NCBI RefSeq assembly: GCF_001007935.1
Contig: NZ_CP011451.1
Location: forward strand, 248,001-312,000
Length of the DNA: 64,000 nt
From: Nitrosomonas communis
GTDB lineage: Bacteria; Pseudomonadota; Gammaproteobacteria; Burkholderiales; Nitrosomonadaceae
Direction: 5' to 3'
In this document: one piece after another, positions 10,288 through 18,844 of the stretch
Layout: the number at the start of each line of letters is the position of its first letter
Position numbering within the stretch: position 1 is the first letter of the stretch
Position numbers and translations under genes: made by a program
Notes under the pieces: generated by a model
Databases searched by the model: none
Seen by the model: only the letters and a program-made list of their open reading frames with translations
Told to the model about the DNA's origin: nothing

Positions 10288-11003
10288 CGTGAGTTCGACA
10301 TAAGGATTACGCTACCACAACTGGAAGAGCTTGAGGGGATCTGATATTAAGTGAGAATTCCTTCTCGCGAAAAGTGTAAGCCACCAATCCAGCTATCAGA
10401 TTAACAAAGAAGTTAACTGGACTGCGATCACGGGAATGCTCGATTTGCGACATATTCTTCAATGGGTCATTGACGGTTTCAATAATCGAGCGTTTACGTA
10501 ACCGAGGCTTGCCAAACAGTGGCAACAGCTTGTTTTCATATTCTTGCGTACTTTATGGTAACGAGCTGTATGCCTTGATCCCAGAGTTGCTCAAAGAGTG
10601 ACGGCAAGAGATAACCCCGGTCACCAAAGAGCTTTCTAAATAAGGAGCGCATCAACTCTGGTACTGGGTCACCGTCATCCACATTGCTCGCCGTGATTTT
10701 GACTCCCAGCAATTCCCCCTGCTCATTGATGACCAGGTGCAGCTTGAACCCATAAAACCAACCCACGCTGGTCTTTCCTTAGGCAGCAAACTCCGCCATT
10801 ACTTGATGAGACCCAATGCGATGGTTGTGGCACACACCGTTCTTGGTCGAATCAATGAAGCTGATCCCACCGCAGTGCCCAAAGCGGCTGGTCAGAAAAC
10901 AGCATAAAAGTAGCAGGCTACCTTGCAGCAAATCAACAGAGCAGTTGTAGCCTACTCACCCTAGAAAATAATCCCACTGATATTTCAATACGTAATTCAG
11001 ATA
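10288..11003 (-). mobile_element. Decayed IS982-family element (truncated 5' side)
   Basis: The transposase reads on the minus strand in pieces: 10766-10536 (GFKLHLVINEQGELLGVKIT, LFGDRGYLLPSLFEQLWDQG) and 10525-10307 ([38 protein letters not shown]). Upstream nucleotides to about 11003 still match the second copy at 24.6 kb. A TAA interrupts the frame at the position matching the AARGK region, and there is a frameshift between the two pieces. The right end CGTGAGTTCGACATAAG at 10288 matches the end of the other copy. The 5' third and left end are missing next to the intron relic. It is inactive. Confidence 0.85.
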
Positions 11004-11046
11004 TAGCTTAACCAGTTAAGAATGATTCAGAATGTATAAGATTTGA

Positions 11047-11344
11047 AAAGCATCTCAACGGATTGATTTTGTTGTTTACGCAGCGCTTTGGTAGAGTAAA
11101 GGACTGGCTTTCAATCGCCATTAGGAGTTGCTTATCTGTTTCCGCCCCTTTCGTTTGGCGGTGCCTCAATAGCCATTCCATAGTCAATTTCACCAGCCCT
11201 TCCTCATCAAACTGTGCATGCGTTATTAACGCACACGGCTTTCCGATGCTCTTCACGTCGAGGCATGCGCCATCTTCCAGCCAGCTATCGTTGATAATTT
11301 GTAGAGTCCATGCTTCTCATACAGTACGCACCTCGGAAATTGAA
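11047..11344 (-). mobile_element. Displaced 3' end of group II intron 1
   Basis: Read on the minus strand from 11344, the frame gives FPRCVLYEKHGLYKL...GWKMAHAST and a stop at 11253. This is the typical C-terminus of a group II intron reverse transcriptase, and it continues the frame broken at 17071. The following RNA contains a domain V-like hairpin. It was separated from the rest of the intron by insertion of the 1728-bp IS and by inversion of the segment 13073-17071. The exact 3' end of the intron is not clear; 11047 is approximate. Confidence 0.75.
11209..11242 (-). ncRNA. Group II intron 1 domain V-like hairpin
   Basis: On the minus strand AAGCCGTGTGCG, a TTAATAA loop and CGCATGCACAGTTT form a 34-nt hairpin right after the reverse transcriptase stop, as expected for the catalytic domain V. 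Compared with the common form it has a larger terminal loop and a mismatch, so it may be decayed. Confidence 0.5.
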
Positions 11345-13072
11345 CCTAAATTCCTCTTTTAACCCGAATTGGAAGCCAAATGAAAGGTTGGCAAATCGAG
11401 AACTGGTGGATTTTTTGGTCCGGCTGCAAAGATTTTGTCGATAATGTAGCGTACCAAGGTAGGCCAACGTTCCACTTTTGGCAACTGAGGCGCATTTGCT
11501 AGAATGAAATCAAAACCCTTACGGATACTGCTGATCATTGTTTTGATTTGATCACCCGCCTCATGAGTTAATGTAAGCAATAGTCGAGATTGACCTGCAT
11601 GTCGAGTCAGACGAGCAACCCCATTTAGTAGTAAAGGGCGACTGGTAATTGCTTCCAGATGTGTTTTGGGGTGTGCCAGGCGAACATACCCGCTCCACCA
11701 GTTATAAATGAGCGCGACTGCTCGTGCTGAGAGGTTACAGCGCTCCAGGTCATGAGTGGTATAGCCACCCCAACCCCATTGGTTTTTCAACTCATCAAAG
11801 CCATTCTCGCAATCTGCCCGATCCCGATACCATTGACCGAAGGCTTCCAATGAATAATCAGCATTGGTCACTAAAACAGCCTATTCCCATACTTTGATCT
11901 TATCTAGATGGTCAACGAAGTGCAGGGTTCCCTGTTGAGTATCAGCATTCATTTCGACTGCCAGATTGTTTTTGACTTGACGCCGCAGCACCACTATCCG
12001 CCGCGCGCGACTCCAGCCTGCCAATTGGATTTGATCCTCTACTGCGTCAAAGCCTTGCCCCACGGCTGCCACTGGTTTTGCTGCCATTTCCGCTCGATCA
12101 AACGTTTAATTCCAGCAGTCTGGCGCAGTTTGAACAGATAACGCTGATTAATCTGTTCCATTCCAGCCATCACGCCTTCATTGCCAAAAGCACTGTCGCC
12201 ACGCACCAACGCAGGACGCTTTTCAAGAGCCAAGTCTTCGATTAACTGCCGCAGACGGGGTAGGCTATGTTTGGCAGCATGAGATTTACCGCTTTGCACT
12301 TCGACATCAAGCACCAGACGAACATTGCTAATCCAATACGTATGCAAGGTGTGGCTTGGCCGTCCCGGCTTGCTAGGATTGTAGCCGATCTCAGCACCTG
12401 TTTGACGGCCATATAACAGCTTGACGCTGCTATCAGCGTCAAGAATCCAGGCAGTATTCAAGGCTTCACGAGTACTCTCGCTGAGCGCTGTATCCATCCA
12501 GCTTGTACTCTTCATCAGTTGAGCCAGGCAGACAGCACGTTGCGATTCATCGCAACGTTTGGGTAAACCTGGCGCAAGCGCACTCAGCGCGCGACGCAAG
12601 CTCTCATCGCTGACAATCTTGCCCATGCCAAGTATCTCAGGAGCCACTTCGTCTCCTGGTAGCCCGGCGATGTGGGCATAGCGTCGCTGCCCATCAAGAA
12701 TGGAGAGCAACCAGGTACCCAGTAAATCAACCACAGCAGGCGCATTAGGACTCGTGTAAGAAAGCGGGCATCCTTCTACCCAACGGGCAAATAAGCCGGT
12801 AACTTCCAGGAATTCAGCAAAAAATGCCAACTGACCCATGGCTGTGGCACTTCCGTTTTCATCCCAGCGCACGTGAAATCGACCACCAGGAGTCGACAAA
12901 CACATCTCCTCTGCAGATTGCTCCATCTCCTGCACGGCGTTACTTACCGCCTTTGCCGCTCCTTTTTCCTCAAAATCCTTTTCACCCATTGGGTGATTCC
13001 TTTATTCAGCCATAAAGCCTTGACAGTACTACGTTTTCGGTTGTTTTTATAGGTTCAACTGAGGAAAATAGG
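11345..13072 (-). mobile_element. 1728-bp insertion sequence, copy A (IS1380-like/DDE group 1)
   Basis: The ends are CCTAAATTCCTCTTTTAACC (right) and CCTATTTTCCTCAGTTGAACC-like (left), imperfect inverted repeats sharing CCTA..TTCCTC. The element is the same length and, by its reading frames, the same sequence as copy B at 17072-18799 in the opposite orientation. Flanks are TTGAA on the left and ATTAA on the right and do not match each other, which is explained by inversion of the DNA between A and B. It is inserted in the reverse transcriptase of group II intron 1. Confidence 0.92.
11359..12989 (-). pseudogene. Transposase of IS copy A, frameshifted and interrupted
   Basis: The frame opens at ATG 12989 (MGEKDFEEKGAAKAVSN) with GGAAT...ACCCA upstream and runs 316 residues to a stop at 12039. 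A one-base shift near the GGGG tract at about 12060 moves the frame to the next part (GQGFDAVEDQIQLAGWSRAR). That part ends in an in-frame TAG at 11881, where the family has a codon before AVLVTN, and the rest (VTNADYSLEAFGQWYRDRAD...) runs to 11359. DDE-type signatures are WILDADSSVKLLYGRQ, YNPSKPGRPSH, LVRGDSAFGNEG and YRDRADCENGFDELKNQWGW. This family pattern fits DDE group 1 (IS1380-like). The same two lesions occur in copy B. Confidence 0.85.
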
Positions 13073-13161
13073 ATTAACTTATCAGTTCACGATGATGGTA
13101 CAAGCGTCTTCATAAAATAGTTGAACAACTTCTAGGCGCCTATAAAATTCAGAGTTGTAAA

Positions 13162-13439
13162 GTAAGCGCTCAACGACACCACCTGTCATTCTCTCTGGCT
13201 TAGTGATTTAATGAACTCCGGTGTTAGGGGTAACAATTCATCGATACGGCTATTAGGCCAGGCGGGAAGTTTAATGAGCGTATCTTTGAGCCATGCAGAT
13301 GGGTCCAGTCCATTGAGTTGAGCGGTACCGAACAGGGTTTGGATAGCGGCTGCGCGTTGGCCGGCACGCTCTGAGCCGGTAAATCGCCAATTTTTTTACC
13401 CAGTGCAATGGGACGGATAGCATTTTCCACCGGCTTGTT
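13162..13439 (-). mobile_element. IS66-family relic (3' end)
   Basis: The end GTAAGCGCTCAACGACACCA at 13162 has the GTAAGCG...ACACCAC form of IS66 terminal repeats. On the minus strand the frame from 13439 reads NKPVENAIRPIALGKK, then a frameshift, then the SERAGQRAAA, AQLNGLDPSAWLKDT and LPAWPNSRIDELLP signatures of TnpC in shifted frames. Only the last 90 or so codons remain, because group II intron 1 begins at 13440 and no upstream part was found on its far side. Confidence 0.8.
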
Positions 13440-13873
13440 GTGTGTGCCTTGCTAAGGCGCATCTGATTCGTCGGTGCAAATCCGACCTGGCTAACTATCG
13501 CTCCAGCCGGAAGTACTTGTAGCGGTCCAGGAGGTAACAAATGGGCTGAAGCACTACAAGAAAAGGTCTCCCCGGGAGATCAACGGGCCATGCGGGCCGT
13601 AACGAGAGTGAACACTGAGCAGGCCTCGAAATGTCGTCGTGGGAGCCGACCCGCCACAATAACGGGGAAGGCCGTTGTTCTTGTGGAAGCTGAGCGACTT
13701 AGCCTCAAGAATCCCACCGGGGTAGTAGTGACAGCACGCATGGGAGAGATCAGATGCGCAACAAGGGAAGTCCTCAAGGGTGTCCGGTGGCAACGGACAA
13801 CGATGATCCTGTGAGGGATGGAGCCGGCCAATGGGGATGACGGATGGGCGTGTATTAGTGTTGAGGCCGGGTA

Positions 13874-14632
13874 ATGCCGGAAGAGCGAAGGCGCCCTGTT
13901 TCGAAACGCGATGAGGAAAGTAATAAGAGCGAGGGGATTGATGTGAGTCTACCAACCTTGATGAGTAAAGTTCAGACATTACAGACTTCATTACAGACGA
14001 AAGCCAAGGCAGAACCAGCCTTTCGTTTTTACAGTCTATGGGACAAGGTCTACCGGGCCGATGTACTGCAGGTCGCTTATCGGCGTTGCCGCGCGAATCG
14101 TGGAGCGCCGGGCTACGACGGCATCAGTTTCAAGCAGATCGAGGGCCAAGGGGTGGACGAGTGGCTGGAAAGATTGCAGCAGGAGTTGCGGGTGGGTGGC
14201 TATCAGCCCCAGCCCTTGCTGCGCGTATGGATACCCAAAGCCCAGGGGGGACAGCGCCCTTTGGGCATTCCGACGATTCGGGATCGAGTGGTGCAGATGA
14301 CAGTACTGCTGGTTTTAGGTCCGATTTTCGAAGTCGACCTATTGCCGCGGCAATATGGATTTCGCCCAGGATTGGATGCCAAGATGGCGATTAGGGCGAT
14401 TCATTTCGGCATTACTCAACGGGGGAAGCGGGAAGTGGTAGACGGAGATTTATCCGATTACTTCAACACGATTCCTCATGGCGAGCTGATGCGCTGCGTG
14501 AGCCGCCGAGTGAGCGATGGTACTGTGCTGTCAGTGATCCGGAAATGGCTGAAGGTCGCTGTCATTGAACGCGACGAGCGCGGCGAACGCCGAACCACCG
14601 AAGCCAAGGACAAACAACGAGGCACACCACAG
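13874..14632 (+). pseudogene. Group II intron 1 reverse transcriptase, N-terminal part
   Basis: ATG 13874 opens MPEERRRPVSKRDEESNK. Reverse transcriptase motifs are present: NRGAPGYDGISF (RT1/2), LRVWIPKAQGGQRPLGIPTI (RT2), FRPGLDAKMAI (RT3), VVDGDLSDYFNTIPHGEL (RT4 with catalytic Asp) and the beginning of RT5 as KQRGTPQ. The true coding sequence stops at 14632 exactly between TPQ and GG of the conserved GTPQGG motif, where intron 2 is inserted. The frame runs on artificially to 14674 inside intron 2. Confidence 0.88.
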
Positions 14633-15188
14633 GTGCGCTGTAGACGCGCAACAAACGCAAAATTATTTGCGTAAAGCTGAGCTTAAGCTCTATAGATGAT
14701 GGAGGAATCGACCCTCCGATATCGGCGTTCAGGTGCTGGTATCAAACCACTTCAAGCGGCTGCTGTAAAAGGCGGTGGTCGTGAGCGTTGAAGAAAGTCA
14801 GAGGATAAAATCTGGCGAGGTATGGACTAGAGAGACGAATGAAACTGAATCTCTGTTGAAGCATCGTAAAGCCCTTATGACATCAAAACTGCAGCTATTT
14901 GTGGGGCGGCGGGATAAATCCACAAGCAACCTGATTACTGGGTGGGTGGTGTCCGGTGTGCAGGAGGCGTGAGTCTAGTTCAGGCATTTATAGGGAACTA
15001 CAGGAAGCAGTCGCTTGGATGAAAAGGGAAAAATTCAAGGAAGTGACCTTCCAAGAATGAGCGTACCAAGGCCAAGAACTGTGGCGGGACTACTCGTAGT
15101 AGTGATGAAGTTTCTGTAATGGAAATGGAGCGAAGGGGTAGTGTTAAACAAGCTTAATTTATTATTCAACTTGCAGAAGGATGAAATA

Positions 15189-16476
15189 ATGAAGGCAGCA
15201 AAACCATTTGATATTCCCAAGGCATTAGTGTGGGAAGCGTTCAAATTAGTCAAAGCCAATCAAGGGTCTGCTGGTATAGACCAGGAGTCACTTGAGGATT
15301 TTGAACAGAACTTATCGGGAAACTTATATAAACTTTGGAATAGATTATCATCAGGTGCTTACTTTCCTCCGGCCGTTAAGGGGGTAGCGATACCCAAGAA
15401 ACAAGGAGGAGAAAGAGTGTTAGGCATTCCAACGGTCTCGGATCGAATAGCCCAAATGACAATTAAACTGGCGTTTGAGCCATGCGTTGAACCTCACTTT
15501 TTGGACGACTCCTACGGATATAGACCAAATAAGTCTGCACTAGACGCGGTGGGAGTCACGCGGCAAAGATGTTGGCAGTTCAATTGGCTATTGGAGTTTG
15601 ATATCAAAGGCCTGTTTGACCATATCGACCATAATTATTGATGAAGGCGGTGAGGAAACACACCAATAATCGGTGGATAATACTGTACATAGAACGATGG
15701 TTGAAAGCTCCTATGCAGATGCCAGATGGAAAGCTCGTCAAGCGGGCGCTAGGTACGCGCCTCAGGGCGGTGTGATAAGCCCCGTGTTGAGTAATTTATT
15801 TATGCACTATGCGTTTGATGTGTGGATGACACGTAATCATCAAGAAAAACCATGGTGTCGGTATGCCGATGATGGGATAGCCCATTGCAGAACAAAATGG
15901 TCGGCAGAAAAGTTGTTAGCTGAGCTTAATCAACGTCTTGTCGAGTGTGGTTTAGAACTGCATTCTGAAAAGACAAAAATAGTCTACTGTCAAGATGGCG
16001 CACGAAAAGGGTACCATCAAAGCACAAAGTTTAAATTCTTAGGTTATGAATTTCGCCGAAGAATGGTGAAAGGCTTCGAAGGCAGAATGTTTTTGAGCTT
16101 TACGCCGGCGATAAGTAAAGAAGCCAAGAAATCAATAAATAGAACGATAAGAAGAACGGGGGTGCGAAACAGAAGCGATTTGAGTTTAGAAGAAGTAGCT
16201 CTTTGGCTCAATCCTATGCTTAATGGATGGATCAACTATTATGGGAGGTTCAATAAATCAGCATTGAAACCTGTTATGCGTCAAATAAATTTCACACTTA
16301 TAAAATGGTGCATGCGCAAATACAAGCGGTTCAGATACAGTAAGGCCAGAGCGTGTCAATATCTGATAAAGACTTTTGAGACGCGCCTTACCTATTTGCG
16401 CACTGGAAAAGGGGAATACAAGGTTCATTTGTTTAATGGGAGCCGGATGAAGCGAGAGCTTCACGTCCGGTTCTAA
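15189..16476 (+). pseudogene. Group II intron 2 reverse transcriptase, two frameshifts
   Basis: Start at ATG 15189 (MKAAKPFDIPKALVWEAFK), seven bases after AAGGA. Motifs: NQGSAGIDQESL, AIPKKQGGERVLGIPTVSD, YGYRPNKSALDAV and FDIKGLFDHIDHN. The frame breaks at about 15640 (one base missing), continues in another frame (LMKAVRKHTNNRWIILYIER, DGKLVKRALGT), and breaks again near 15755, where an extra CG in GGTACGCGCCTCAG disrupts GTPQGG. It then runs PQGGVISPVLSNLFMHYAF, RYADDGIAHC (catalytic YADD), KFKFLGYEF and a thumb/maturase region (WLNPMLNGWINYYGRF) to the stop at 16476. No endonuclease domain is seen. As read, no full enzyme can be made. Confidence 0.85.
16440..16473 (+). ncRNA. Group II intron 2 domain V
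   Basis: GAGCCGGATGAAG, a CGAGAG turn and CTTCACGTCCGGTTC form the 34-nt hairpin typical of catalytic domain V. It overlaps the last codons of the reverse transcriptase frame. Confidence 0.85.
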
Positions 16477-16513
16477 GAGCGGCTGAGGGGAAAGTACTCT
16501 CGGCCGACTCACC

Positions 16514-17071
16514 GGAGGAGTCATATCGCCGTTGCTATCGAACATCTACCTGCACCTGATGGATCGTATCTGGCAACGCGGGGAACTGGCAAAGAACCAG
16601 CAAGCGAAGTTGGTGCGATATGCTGACGACTTTGTCGTGCTGTGCCGGAAAGACGTTGCCACGCCGCTGCGCATCGTCAGGGAAATACTGGGGAGGCTGG
16701 AACTGGAACTCAATGAAGGCAAGACAAAGATTGTTGATGCCGGCAAAGAGAAGTTTCGCTTTCTGGGATTTGAACTGAAGATGAATGTCGGCTCAAAGGG
16801 GATGGCTTACCCGCACATCAATCCGTGCGATAAGGCGGTAGAGAAGGTAAAGACCCGCATCAGTGAGATAACGGCGAGGAACCAGACATGGAGACCGTTG
16901 GACGAGGTAGTGCGTGATATGAATCGAACGCTGCGCGGTTGGTCGGAGTATTTTCATTTCAGGAATTCATCGGCGGTATTTCTCAAGGTGAAACGTTTTG
17001 CTGAAGAGCGGTTGAGAATTCATCTACGCAAGCGGTACAAGGTGACAAATTGGAAATCAGCAATGATTCAA
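16514..17071 (+). pseudogene. Group II intron 1 reverse transcriptase, middle part
   Basis: Coding resumes with GGVISPLLSNIYLHLMD directly after intron 2. It contains the catalytic RYADDFVVLC motif, the LELELNEGKTKIVDAG region, KFRFLGFELKMN, and the maturase (thumb) domain with MNRTLRGWSEYFHFRNSS and LRIHLRKRYKVTNWKSAM. At 17071 IS copy B interrupts the frame after MIQ. Joining 17071 to the minus strand at 11339 restores a normal C-terminus. The artificial frame runs on to 17089. Confidence 0.88.
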
Positions 17072-18799
17072 CCTATTTTCCTCAGTTGAACCTATAAAAA
17101 CAACCGAAAACGTAGTACTGTCAAGGCTTTATGGCTGAATAAAGGAATCACCCAATGGGTGAAAAGGATTTTGAGGAAAAAGGAGCGGCAAAGGCGGTAA
17201 GTAACGCCGTGCAGGAGATGGAGCAATCTGCAGAGGAGATGTGTTTGTCGACTCCTGGTGGTCGATTTCACGTGCGCTGGGATGAAAACGGAAGTGCCAC
17301 AGCCATGGGTCAGTTGGCATTTTTTGCTGAATTCCTGGAAGTTACCGGCTTATTTGCCCGTTGGGTAGAAGGATGCCCGCTTTCTTACACGAGTCCTAAT
17401 GCGCCTGCTGTGGTTGATTTACTGGGTACCTGGTTGCTCTCCATTCTTGATGGGCAGCGACGCTATGCCCACATCGCCGGGCTACCAGGAGACGAAGTGG
17501 CTCCTGAGATACTTGGCATGGGCAAGATTGTCAGCGATGAGAGCTTGCGTCGCGCGCTGAGTGCGCTTGCGCCAGGTTTACCCAAACGTTGCGATGAATC
17601 GCAACGTGCTGTCTGCCTGGCTCAACTGATGAAGAGTACAAGCTGGATGGATACAGCGCTCAGCGAGAGTACTCGTGAAGCCTTGAATACTGCCTGGATT
17701 CTTGACGCTGATAGCAGCGTCAAGCTGTTATATGGCCGTCAAACAGGTGCTGAGATCGGCTACAATCCTAGCAAGCCGGGACGGCCAAGCCACACCTTGC
17801 ATACGTATTGGATTAGCAATGTTCGTCTGGTGCTTGATGTCGAAGTGCAAAGCGGTAAATCTCATGCTGCCAAACATAGCCTACCCCGTCTGCGGCAGTT
17901 AATCGAAGACTTGGCTCTTGAAAAGCGTCCTGCGTTGGTGCGTGGCGACAGTGCTTTTGGCAATGAAGGCGTGATGGCTGGAATGGAACAGATTAATCAG
18001 CGTTATCTGTTCAAACTGCGCCAGACTGCTGGAATTAAACGTTTGATCGAGCGGAAATGGCAGCAAAACCAGTGGCAGCCGTGGGGCAAGGCTTTGACGC
18101 AGTAGAGGATCAAATCCAATTGGCAGGCTGGAGTCGCGCGCGGCGGATAGTGGTGCTGCGGCGTCAAGTCAAAAACAATCTGGCAGTCGAAATGAATGCT
18201 GATACTCAACAGGGAACCCTGCACTTCGTTGACCATCTAGATAAGATCAAAGTATGGGAATAGGCTGTTTTAGTGACCAATGCTGATTATTCATTGGAAG
18301 CCTTCGGTCAATGGTATCGGGATCGGGCAGATTGCGAGAATGGCTTTGATGAGTTGAAAAACCAATGGGGTTGGGGTGGCTATACCACTCATGACCTGGA
18401 GCGCTGTAACCTCTCAGCACGAGCAGTCGCGCTCATTTATAACTGGTGGAGCGGGTATGTTCGCCTGGCACACCCCAAAACACATCTGGAAGCAATTACC
18501 AGTCGCCCTTTACTACTAAATGGGGTTGCTCGTCTGACTCGACATGCAGGTCAATCTCGACTATTGCTTACATTAACTCATGAGGCGGGTGATCAAATCA
18601 AAACAATGATCAGCAGTATCCGTAAGGGTTTTGATTTCATTCTAGCAAATGCGCCTCAGTTGCCAAAAGTGGAACGTTGGCCTACCTTGGTACGCTACAT
18701 TATCGACAAAATCTTTGCAGCCGGACCAAAAAATCCACCAGTTCTCGATTTGCCAACCTTTCATTTGGCTTCCAATTCGGGTTAAAAGAGGAATTTAGG
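17072..18799 (+). mobile_element. 1728-bp insertion sequence, copy B (IS1380-like/DDE group 1)
   Basis: Identical in length and coding content to copy A (11345-13072), in inverse orientation. It starts CCTATTTTCCTC and ends GAGGAATTTAGG. Its flanks are TTCAA (17067-17071) and TTAAT (18800-18804), which do not match each other but match, after reverse complementing, the flanks of copy A. It lies 45 bases beyond the stop of the last antiporter gene. Confidence 0.92.
17155..18785 (+). pseudogene. Transposase of IS copy B, frameshifted and interrupted
   Basis: Same sequence as in copy A: 316 codons from ATG 17155 to a stop at 18105, a shift near the GGGG tract at about 18083, an in-frame TAG at 18261-18263, then the YRDRADCENGFDELKNQWGW end to 18785. 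The third acidic residue of the DDE triad is likely in this last part (RADCENGFDE), so it would be lost from the 316-residue product. Either an intact relative elsewhere moved these copies or the reading-frame changes are programmed. Confidence 0.85.
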
Positions 18800-18844
18800 T
18801 TAATAAATCAGTATTTGCTTTTTTACTAAGGAAAAAAGATGACC

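Larger units (their letters stand above)
14633..16513 (+). mobile_element. Group II intron 2, nested in the reverse transcriptase of intron 1
   Basis: The 5' end GTGCGCTG at 14633 fits GUGYG. The host codons ...ACA CCA CAG before it and GGA GGA GTC after 16513 restore GTPQGGV exactly. About 555 nt of 5' RNA precede the internal reverse transcriptase at 15189. Domain V (16440-16473) overlaps the end of that frame, and a domain VI-like hairpin (GCGGCTGAG...CTCTCGGCCG) follows. The 3' end ...GACTCACC is placed by the host frame; one base of uncertainty remains. Its length is 1881 nt. Confidence 0.88.
13440..17071 (+). mobile_element. Group II intron 1 (5' part), host of nested intron 2
   Basis: The 5' end is GTGTGCCTTGC at 13440, matching the group II consensus GUGYG, inserted antisense in the IS66 transposase gene. 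About 430 nt of structured RNA (domain I region) precede the reverse transcriptase frame at 13874. The frame is interrupted at 14632 by intron 2, resumes at 16514 and is cut at 17071 by IS copy B. The missing C-terminus and 3' RNA are at 11047-11344 on the other strand. Confidence 0.85.

Noticed and set aside
11008-11256. Minus-strand frame of 82 codons as a small gene
   Set aside because: It covers the domain V-like RNA and 3' part of group II intron 1 and resembles no protein family.
13554-13991. Minus-strand frames opposite intron 1
   Set aside because: They are antisense to the intron 5' RNA and the start of its reverse transcriptase.
14775-14972. Frame of 65 codons in the 5' part of intron 2
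   Set aside because: It lies in structured intron RNA ahead of the reverse transcriptase and has no family match.
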